Below, in pieces: positions 56,690 through 64,000 of a stretch of DNA of 64,000 nucleotides (positions within the stretch are counted from its first letter, which is position 1; the number at the start of each line of letters is the position of its first letter). Source of the DNA: Saururus chinensis (lineage: Eukaryota; Streptophyta; Magnoliopsida; Piperales; Saururaceae); assembly GCA_035235625.1 (NCBI GenBank), contig CP141141.1, forward strand, positions 10,599,968 to 10,663,967. The letters are read 5' to 3'. The notes beneath the pieces were generated by a model. The model was not told the origin of the DNA and searched no databases. It saw only the letters and a list, made by a program, of their open reading frames with translations. The position numbers and the translations under genes were made by a program.

Positions 56690-58849
56690 TGTAAGGTCCC
56701 TGATTTTTCTACGATTTTCTGAGATTTTTTTGTCATTTTTCTAGTCATTTTCGGTAGGAAAATGTGACATTTCAGCATATGTATATTTGTGTATTTTTTC
56801 CCCGTATTTATACCCATAGAATCGGGTGTGGGGCTTAGTCGTGGGCCACGGGCCTCGTTGCGCGCTTACGGCGCGAATTTTGGAGGTTTGACGCGTAACC
56901 AGTGGGTTAACGAGCATTGGGGATGTAAGTGGAAGAAAAAAAAAGGTGCACAGAATAAAAGATCGGGCTCGGCCCCATCCGGATTCGGGTGAACAGTGCA
57001 CTACCGCCTCCCTTTTCGCCTGTTCACTGTGCCCGGCCGCCGCCGGCCGCCGGTGGGCCAGTGGGCCGCCGCACCGGCTCCGCCTCGGCCGTACGACGGC
57101 AGGGGAGCCGCCGTCCCGGCCCCACGGCCGCTCCGCCGTCCGCCCCTGTTTTCCCGGTTAGACTCTCCCCTCTCTGTGAATTGTGATTCCGCCGTCGCTG
57201 TGGGCCGACGAGGGCCGGCCGGCCGCCCACAGCTCCGCCCTGGGCCGGCGACAGTGGGAGGACACCCCTCCCAACCCGGTGAGCCTCCGCTCCGCCACCC
57301 CGTCCCAATTCCCCCTCTCTGCTCTGTTTTCGCCGGAGCTGTGTTTGGACGATTTCGTGGCCGCCGCCGGCGAGCCACGGCCGGCTATGCTCCATCCGGC
57401 CCGGCCTTGGTCCGGCAAAGTGATTGAGCCACCCCTCCCTGGCCGATTTCGCCTCCGCCCAACCCGCACAATTCCGGCCTCTCCCTTTTTCACTGTTCCG
57501 AGCTCCATTCTGCTGGTTCCCTGTGTCAGTCACCATCGTGGGCTGACAACGGCCATCCAGACCCCGATTTGGCACCGCCTTGATCCGGCGATGGCGAGGA
57601 GCCACTCCTCCCGGCCATAGGGGGCCTCTGCACTACCGCCCAGTGGATGTTTCCCCTGCCCTATTTTCAGCCGGCGATCTGTTTCGTGAAACGGAGGCCA
57701 CCGGCAATGATCTGTGGCCGACACGACCCCCATCCAGCCTCACCTTGGTCCGGCGAAGGGCTGTGGACCACCCTACCCAGCCCGGTTCCATCCCCTTTGC
57801 CGTCCTCTGCTCCGCCCAGTCCGATTTGCGCGATACTGTGGGTGGATTTTCCAGTGGGCTGGCGCTGCCATCGTTGGTGGGTGAGGGTGACTTGACCACC
57901 GTGGGCTCCGCCCCGGCCTAGTGATGGTCCAGGGTCAGCCCCACTTGGCCTAATTATATTACCGCTCGGAATGGGCCGCTTGTCATTACCCTATACCATG
58001 CGAGATGCACAGCCGCCCGCACCATGGGTATTGGTTGTGGGTGGCAATCGGCGATGTCGCCGCTTAGATTGGCCACAGCTAAGGGCCTTAGCCCTGTTGG
58101 CTTTTATGGGCCTTGAGTCGCCTCATTTCAGCCATTTCCCCCGCCCTTTGGGCCACGTGCGCATGTAGCCACGCGTGTACTTCTGGGTTTAGGCACCGCA
58201 TTTGTGTCGCCTGACCATTGGTTGGCTTTGCCACTGAGTGGAGTTGACCACTAGAGCCCTCCACCACCTCTCCTTTGTTCTTGAGCGTTGCCCCACGCTC
58301 TCCGCCCGTATGTGGGCCTTTGTTGACCGAAATCGTCGCCGTTGGGTGCTGTCCACGGCCGATTTTGACGTCTTTGTGGCCGGCTGAGCACGTCTTAGCC
58401 ACCGGCCGATCTTCAGTGTACACCCTCGACATCTGGTCGCACCGCCACTTATGTTGGCACGATATTTCTCCCGGCCGCCCTAGTGTGCCGCTGTGGATCG
58501 TGGGTTTTACCACATTGAGTTCTGACACTCTGTTTGGCCGTGATAGTTTCGGCGCATCCAAAAACCCTCGGGACAGCAGCTCTCTCAGCCAGGCAATGGT
58601 TTTGACTGCCAACTCCGCCGCCGACGCCGCCACCATCGTGTGCTCGCCATCGAACATCATGATTACGAGGTAGGGGAGCTTTGAACTCGTAAATTCATGA
58701 AGCATGCTTTGAATGAGTAGCGGCATGCTAGGATTGTATGATTCCATGCTTGGATGTTAAGTAACGATCTGATTGCATGATGTGCGTGTAAGCATGATTG
58801 TATGGTAGGATTGATATGCATGAGACGTATGCATGTTTTATGGATGTGG

Positions 58850-59140
58850 ATTATATATGCGCTGGCGATGATTAGCAAATATGTCAGTATGCTACGTATG
58901 TGTATGCATGTGCTAGTGATGGCTAGCGTGCATGTTTGAAATATGTATGAATGTGTGTGCATGTACTAGTGATGACTAGCATGTACGTTTGATGTATGCA
59001 TGTGCTAGTGATGGCTAGCGTGCATGTTTGACGTATGTATGAATGTATGCATGTGCTAGTGATGGCTAGCGTGCATGTTTGACGTATGTATGAATGTATG
59101 CATGTGCTAGTGATGGCTAGCGTGCATGTTTGTAAGTTAT
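58850..59140 (+). repeat. Tandem repeat, about 51-bp unit, in the solo LTR
   Basis: GTATGCATGTGCTAGTGATG + GCTAGCGTGCATGTTTGACG + TATGTATGAAT is repeated. The last three copies are nearly identical; earlier ones are variant or shortened. Confidence 0.88.
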
Positions 59141-59876
59141 GTATGTATGACCGTATGTGTATGTTGTATGTATGTGTGAGACATACGTATGTATGATGGC
59201 TTTTGCCTATGATTTGGTTATGCGTAAGTGTATGTGGGCAGAGGTAGGGGCGATGGACAGTAAGAGATGACAGATGCTTAATCTGGTTTTGGATACGGTT
59301 GTGTAAGCGTATGACAAAGGATAAGAGTATGACGGGCAAGGATTAGAATGGATCAGTTTGGGGTGGATTGTGTGTTGGGCATTTGTCAGACAGTAAGAGT
59401 GTTCATAATTGTACAAGCATAACGTACAGATTATGAAGTGAAAAATAAGTATAATAAGTGAGATATAAGTAAGAGGGCAACAACTGGGTTGGCTCTGAGG
59501 AGCGTTATTTGAGGATGTCAGTGTAAGATGTTTTGGCCATAAAATGGATGGCGAAGTGTGTAAGACTGTAAGGGTTTGTTGTACGATGAGTTTTGTCCAT
59601 GATGTGGACTGGTAAGTGAAGTCTGCTGCTCTGACGAACTTGGGTTTCGGATCGGGCTCAGCTTCAGTTTGACCAGTCGAGGACTGTGAGTTTGTGTGGC
59701 ATAATTGTACCGCATAATCTACTTAATTCAAACTTGAATTATAAGCACAACTAATGATAGCGTTGTGAGTTTGAGACATGAGGGTTCGACGGATTAAGTT
59801 CCGTGTTTGAGCTGGCCGCTAATGAGTCAGCCGAGCATTTATCATGTCTTGCCATGGTGTTTATCCTGCGGGATGT

Positions 59877-60130
59877 TGTCTGTGTGCTGTATAGGGCACC
59901 GGACGTCTGATGCTCTGCTGAGAGCGACGTCGTTTCTGATTTTGTTTGCGTGCTGTATAAGCCCAGATGTTTGATGCTCTGTTGAGAGCAATGTACGTTT
60001 CTGACTTTGTCTGTGTGCTGTATGAAGCCCAAACGTCTGATGCTCTACTGAGAGCGACGTATGTTTCTGATTTGGTCTGTGTGCTGTGTAAGCCCAGACG
60101 TTTGATGCTCTGTTGAGAGCGTTGTATGTT
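59877..60130 (+). repeat. Tandem repeat, about 64-bp unit x 4, in the solo LTR
   Basis: Units contain GTCTGTGTGCTGTATAAGCC, GACGTTTGATGCTCTG, TTGAGAGCGACGTATGTTTC. Starts near 59877, 59943, 60008 and 60073. Confidence 0.88.
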
Positions 60131-60200
60131 TCCGCCCAAGAGTGGCACTGTACGTTTTTGCCCAAGTGGCACTGTATGTTTTCTGCCCAAGAGTGGCAAT

Positions 60201-60440
60201 GGCACTATAAGACCCATTATGGTGGGCAATTCTCTGGCACTATTAGACCCATTATGGTGGGCGATTCTATGGCACTATAAGACCCATTATGGTGGGCAAT
60301 TCTCTGGCACTATAAGACCCATTATGGTGGGCGATTCTATGGCACTATAAGACCCATTATGGTGGGCAATTCTCTGGCACTATAAGACCCATTATGGTGG
60401 GCGATTCTATGGCACTATAAGACCCATTATGGTGGGCAAC
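60201..60440 (+). repeat. 35-bp tandem repeat x 7 with 70-bp higher-order pattern
   Basis: Units begin GGCACTATAAGACCCATTAT at 60201, 60236, 60271, 60306, 60341, 60376 and 60411 (the last partial). Ends alternate between GGGCAATTCTCT and GGGCGATTCTAT, so the true repeat is a 70-bp dimer. It is not a CRISPR array: no unique spacers. Confidence 0.96.
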
Positions 60441-60664
60441 TGTATGACCCCTTATGTGTGGGTGTTTATGTTTGCGCGCTCAGGTAAGTAGTATCATGGA
60501 TCTACTCTTACATGTTTGATCCAGTGCCCCATGAGCATTGGTGTGCCTTACCTTCGGAAAAGTCCATGGCGTCTAGTCACTCCCCGGAGGTTAAGGTGTT
60601 GCCCCAGTGGCATTCTTTTCCTTTTCAACGCTGGAGCCTATTAGTTGTAATGAGCTTCAGTGGT

Positions 60665-60990
60665 CGTTGATATGTGTACGTGTATGAGTATGAGCAGGAC
60701 TGTAAGTGTATGAGTATGAGTAAGACTGTAAGCGTATGAGTATGAGCAGGACTGTAAGCGTATGAGTATGAGCACGACTGTAAGAGTATGAGTACGGTTG
60801 TGAGAATATGTTTCTAAGTAAGACAGTAAGTATGATTTTGTGCAGACTGTACGAGTGAGATCGTACGAGTGTGATTGTACGAGTAGGGTCGTACATGTAT
60901 GGGTAAGTTGTATGAGTGAGCATATGATTGTACGAGTAAGGTCGTACAAGTATGTGTATGCTATATGAGTATGCGTACGGTGGTACGAGT
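60665..60990 (+). repeat. Short GTATGAGTATGAGCA-type repeats in the solo LTR
   Basis: Roughly 24-28-bp units GCGTATGAGTATGAGCAGGA + CTGTAA, three to four copies at about 60675-60790. Further on the array drifts into GTACGAGT-GATCGTACGAGT words to about 60990. Confidence 0.8.
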
Positions 60991-61710
60991 AAGTTTGTAT
61001 GACCCTGGATAAGGGTGTTTATGTAAGTTGATTGGATATTATGATTTTGGCACGATGGTGCCTTCACTATGTTTGTGGCATGTTGGTGCATTTGGTATGT
61101 TTGTATGAGTTTGAGCATGATATTGATATGCTTCTGCTTCATGTTTGAGTTGCATGACGCATGATTTCTGAACTTGTGAGTTCACCGTTTGGGATTTTTC
61201 CCCTACTGGGTATTTTCCTACTGAGTATGAAAATACTCACCCTACTATTTTTAGCCCTGTTGTACGGGATGTTTTGTAGGTTGTGCGGAGAGCTCCTGGA
61301 GATGGATGCTCGTTTCAGCGGTGGATTGATTCCCGTTGACTCAGGTATCTGCTTGACTCTCTACGAGTTTATTTGTGCCACGATCTCCTGTATTGGGTGA
61401 GACGAGACATCATGATGTTTATCTGGACTTTCATTTGGATTAGTCGGTAGACTGTTATGGGACTTGTACTCAGGGATGCCTGAGAGTGATTTGTATTTAA
61501 AAGTCTATGATCATAGCAAATTTATTCGTACGTGTATTTTCGAGTAGCGCCTGAGGATATTTGATTTGGCAGTACGATGTTTAACCGTATGATGTTTTAA
61601 ATTATAAACTGTTTATACAGGTTTTGATTTTATCGTTTTGACTCTGATTTATGAAAAAAAAAATTTCTATGAGTTTTAAAAAAAATGGATGAAAAATCTC
61701 GGGCATTACA

Positions 61711-61715
61711 GGGAG
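61711..61715 (+). repeat. Right target-site duplication GGGAG
   Basis: Five bases directly after ...GGGCATTACA, identical to 56685-56689. Confidence 0.85.
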
Positions 61716-61987
61716 GAAGGGGGAACTAAGTAGAGGAGAAAATTGGGAGGCAGTGGCGGTTAGGGAATTAGAGTGAAGGGAGGAGAAGGCATTATATACT
61801 GACCGGGTCAGTTCGGGTTGAACCCAGTTGAACCGGCCCGGCCACAAATCCGGGTCGTGTGGCCGGGCCATGTTTTAAGTTTTGGGTGACTGAGGGCCGG
61901 CCGAAGAGGGAGATCTTCGACGGAAGCTCGCGTCTTTCCTGGAGAAGTGAGCTCGGGCTTCGTCATCTTCCTCTTCTCCAGTTTCAG
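61716..61987 (+). promoter_or_regulatory. Promoter and first 5'-UTR exon of the charged-protein gene
   Basis: A GC-rich block with GACCGGGTCAGTTCGGGTTG and GGCCCGGCC leads into a pyrimidine-rich leader (about 61930-61987) and a candidate splice donor TTTCAG|GTACCT (intron from 61988). No TATA box is obvious. The position directly upstream of an AT-rich intron and the 63016 start codon suggests a housekeeping-type promoter; this is inference. Confidence 0.45.
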
Positions 61988-62997
61988 GTACCTCTGATCC
62001 CTCTCCTCTCTTCTCTCTCCCTCCGCCATCCCCCGCTTCGCTGTCCCCCGCTCGGCCATCCTCGCCCCTCTGCCCTCCGCCATCCCCCGCTCGCCCTTCT
62101 GCCCTCCGCCATCCCTCCCCCTCTCTGTTCAACACTTTCTGATTTTCCCTTTCGATTTTAATCTTACGGCTTTCATTTTCTTTTTCCTGCTTGGTTGCTC
62201 TGCTCATGGCGGATTTCCGCTCCATTTCTTTTCTCCAGAACAAACAACTGTTAGTGCTGTTATTGTTGATTCGAGATTATAAACTTCAGAATGTTGTGAT
62301 ATTTATTGTTGTTTTTGTGGGCTATGATTTTTTAAAAAAATTTAGAGAACTTTGCTCATGTAGAAAGTATTTAGCTCGTCTGAGGAGATTTTTCAATAAG
62401 TTTTTTTAAATGTTTTTATAATGTTTGTTTTTTCTTTAGTGTATTAAGCAATTGGGAATTGGATTTTAGAAGTTATCAATTCATATTTTCTTATTGCTGT
62501 TTGTATAATCACATCATTAGTTACCCGCATTAAAAAGTTTCTTATTATCTCATTTACTTATGGTTTTTGTCGACCTCTTTATCTTTTTATTTTTTGTTTT
62601 TGTTTTGGAAATTGATATTCCTTCTCCACTTTCTCTACACCAAAACCTTACTCCAATCTTTTTCAGGTGAGACCCACCTTTCTCTTCCCAATCAACGGCT
62701 AGACTAAGGTTTTGGTGTAGAGAAAGTAGAGTAGGAATATGAATTTCAGTGTCTTTTGTTTTATACCTTTGGTATTTATAGTATTCTAAGATACTGTCTT
62801 TTTTATGTAGTCATTTCTTTTACAATTTTGGGACCGCTAGTGGTTCTTTCACTTTTCTCCCTTATTAATTTTACCGTGTGATCTATAATGAAGCCCGGCT
62901 TGTCACTGACAGTATTTTTGTTTTGATTTTTTAGGTGCACTTACAATCACCTTCAGTAACTTTGCGCTGCTTAACTTTGCAGTCCATTATTCTTTAG
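61988..62997 (+). other. Probable 5'-UTR intron of the charged-protein gene
   Basis: Donor candidate CAG|GTACCT at 61988. The acceptor is one of three AGs close to the start codon: TTTTTTAG at 62934, CTTTGCAG at 62982 or CTTTAG at 62997. The body is T-rich with no coding signal and contains the foldback MITE at 62609-62747. A CT-rich segment opens it (61995-62130). Confidence 0.45.
62609..62747. mobile_element. Foldback MITE in a 5'-UTR intron
   Basis: Arms of about 46 bp pair with few mismatches around a loop of about 50 bp. The core 23 bases at 62628-62650 (ACTTTCTCTACACCAAAACC...) are the perfect reverse complement of 62705-62727. The outer parts AAATTGATATTCC and GGAATATGAATTT also pair. 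A transcript would fold into a long hairpin. No target duplication could be fixed. Confidence 0.8.
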
Positions 62998-63015
62998 GCA
63001 AAGTGCTAAATTGGT

Positions 63016-64000
63016 ATGGAGATGGGTGATTTGAGAATGGAAGTGGAAGAAGGAGAAGATATTGAGGCTGAGAAGGCCTTAATGGGAAGAATGTGCAGGG
63101 AAGAAGAGATGGATGACTTGAAGGAAAATGAAGCAGATACAGAGTATTTTCGTGATGGTAAGCAGGACAGTGGCGGCAGTTCACATGCTAAGTACAAAGA
63201 GAAGGCAAGTGATTCAGAAAAGCATAGGAGCAAGGAGAGAAAGAAGGAAAGAAGAGCGGAAAAGGAACATGATAGTAAAGATAGAGAAAGATCTGTGACA
63301 CACAAAGAAACGAGAGACAGGGATAAAGACTTGCATTACCATGAACCAACAGAAAAAGAGAGAGTTTCTAATAGAGACAGACGGAGGGAAGAGAGAGAGG
63401 AACATGTTAAAAAGGAGCGTGAAAAGGATAAAGAAAAAGAAAAAAGACGAGAGAAAGATTATGATCATGATAAATATAGGGAGAGGGACCGAGAAAGGGA
63501 TAGGGATGTTGAGAGAGAGCTTGAGAGGGGAAGAGACCGTGGAAGGGAACGAGAGAAGGGTCGTGAAAGGGATAGAGACAGAGAACATGAAAGAAGTAAA
63601 CTGCAGGATCGAGAGAGGGAGAAAGAAAGGGCAAGAGAGAAGGATCTAGAGAGGGAGAAAGAGAGAGAAAAGGACAGAGAAAGAGAAAGGGGCCGAGGCA
63701 AGGGAAAGGACAGGGAAAAGGGAAAAGAAAGAGCTAAAAATTATGAAGAATCTAGGGAGAGAGAGAAAGAGCATGAACGCGATAAATTGGTAAGGGAGAA
63801 GGATAGAGAAAAACACAGGGACAAGGACAGAGATAAAGAGAGAGCTAAAGAAAGAGGAAAGGATAAACTTGATGGAAGAAACTGGGATCAGGTTTCTGAT
63901 AAGGAACTTAATGGAATTAATGAAAGGGAACTGGATGAGAAACTTAGAGGAAATATAGTTTATAATTATGCTGACCGAGGAAATGAAGATGATGACTATG
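63016..64000 (+). CDS. RE/RD/KE-rich highly charged protein, 5' part, runs off window
   Basis: Open from ATG 63016 to the window edge (328 codons, no stop), with an in-frame TAA at 63007-63009 just upstream, so the start is well supported. Residues 1-45 are acidic (MEMGDLRMEVEEGEDIEAEK, EEEMDDLKENEADTEYF). From about residue 55 to 285 it is an almost continuous run of Arg, Lys, Glu and Asp in RE, RD, KE and KD dipeptides. A less repetitive stretch follows (NWDQVSDKELNGINERELDE, then NYADRGNEDDDY). Such mixed-charge domains occur in nuclear-speckle and pre-mRNA splicing proteins (U4/U6.U5 SART1/DOT2, PRP38, RBM25, PRP4 kinase). I cannot tell which, because the diagnostic domain lies beyond the window. 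Codon use is ordinary, with no frameshift. The opposite-strand open frames at 63006-63701 are shadows of this repeat. Confidence 0.82.
   Translation, partial: MEMGDLRMEVEEGEDIEAEKALMGRMCREEEMDDLKENEADTEYFRDGKQDSGGSSHAKYKEKASDSEKHRSKERKKERRAEKEHDSKDRERSVTHKETRDRDKDLHYHEPTEKERVSNRDRRREEREEHVKKEREKDKEKEKRREKDYDHDKYRERDRERDRDVERELERGRDRGREREKGRERDRDREHERSKLQDREREKERAREKDLEREKEREKDRERERGRGKGKDREKGKERAKNYEESREREKEHERDKLVREKDREKHRDKDRDKERAKERGKDKLDGRNWDQVSDKELNGINERELDEKLRGNIVYNYADRGNEDDDY

Larger units (their letters stand above)
56690..61710 (+). mobile_element. Solo LTR, 5,021 bp, Ty3/gypsy-type
   Basis: Starts TGTAAGGTCCCTGATTTTTC and ends GAAAAATCTCGGGCATTACA. The ends are a TG...CA inverted pair extended to TGTAA/TTACA. 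GGGAG flanks both sides, the 5-bp target duplication made by LTR-retrotransposon integrase. No gag-pol motif and no second LTR copy are present, so internal DNA was lost, most simply by LTR-LTR recombination. About 56830-58670 is very GC-rich. From 58850 to 61000 it carries four kinds of internal tandem repeat. GAGTTCACCGTTTGGGATTT and CTACTGGGTATTTTC near 61178-61212 resemble the 3' part of Tekay/Del-type gypsy LTRs. The long open frames on both strands (for example 57024-57605 and 58088-58747) are GC-driven and match nothing. Confidence 0.85.

Noticed and set aside
57001-58747. Many long open frames on both strands (up to 219 codons)
   Set aside because: They lie inside the GC-rich half of the solo LTR, overlap in several frames at once, are dominated by Pro/Arg/Ala/Gly and match no family; GC content lowers stop-codon frequency.
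60201-60440. Regular 35-bp repeats that could suggest a CRISPR array
   Set aside because: Units are contiguous with no unique spacers, and the context is a plant LTR.
63006-63701. Minus-strand open frames rich in Ser/Leu/Phe/Pro
   Set aside because: They are the reverse complement of the RE/RD/KE repeat of the plus-strand gene.
1-64000. tRNA and rRNA genes
   Set aside because: I looked for the conserved T-loop (GGTTCGAATCC-like) and A-box motifs and for rRNA words and saw none; short tRNA remnants could still be missed by eye.

Overview
The window is nuclear DNA of a flowering plant. It has a plant-type beta-tubulin gene with two introns, a miR393 precursor, many Stowaway-type MITEs with TA target duplications, and pieces of Ty3/gypsy (Athila-like), Ty1/copia-like, hAT-like and other transposable elements. 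A monocot is plausible from the MITE load and the GC-rich third tubulin exon, but the sequence does not settle it. Gene density is low: three loci look functional, and most of the rest is decayed or nested transposon DNA and AT-rich spacer.

Layout. 1-11.3 kb: gene-poor, with Stowaway MITEs (3.9, 6.1, 7.4, 8.8 kb), a roughly 0.7 kb hAT-like MITE (4.8 kb), a 3 x 132 bp tandem repeat (6.7 kb), a CACTA-like remnant (1.3-2.2 kb) and an element with long inverted ends (9.3-10.7 kb). 11.3-11.9 kb: a GC-rich island with a TATA box and the MIR393 hairpin. 14.4-17.2 kb: inverted MITE pair, a local non-coding duplication and a large foldback palindrome. 19.8-26.1 kb: LTR-type sequences, including two related roughly 1.3 kb LTR-like copies. 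26.8-34 kb: a decayed hAT transposase fused at its C-terminal domain to a 5'-truncated Athila-like element (integrase, ORF3 remnant, polypurine tract, start of the 3' LTR). 37.5-41.6 kb: a decayed multi-exon reading frame whose introns are packed with a shared quasi-palindromic motif.

44.5-48.7 kb holds the beta-tubulin gene (443 codons, exons 45361-45754, 46244-46513, 47795-48462). 49.6-50.9 kb is a third copy of the LTR-like family. 53.6-54.7 kb is a tandem non-coding duplication, followed by a second, inverted copy of the 4.8 kb MITE and by a gypsy gag/protease fragment at 55.4-55.9 kb.

56690-61710 is a solo LTR of 5,021 bp: it begins TGTAA, ends TTACA, and is flanked by the 5-bp duplication GGGAG on both sides. 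It carries a GC-rich first half and several internal tandem arrays. Just beyond it, from 61.86 kb to the window end, lies the 5' part of a gene for a very highly charged RE/RD/KE-repeat protein (start codon 63016, open to 64000), with a 5'-UTR intron that contains a foldback MITE.

The functional genes (MIR393, beta-tubulin, the charged nuclear-type protein) have no visible common pathway. They look like independent loci in repeat-rich DNA.
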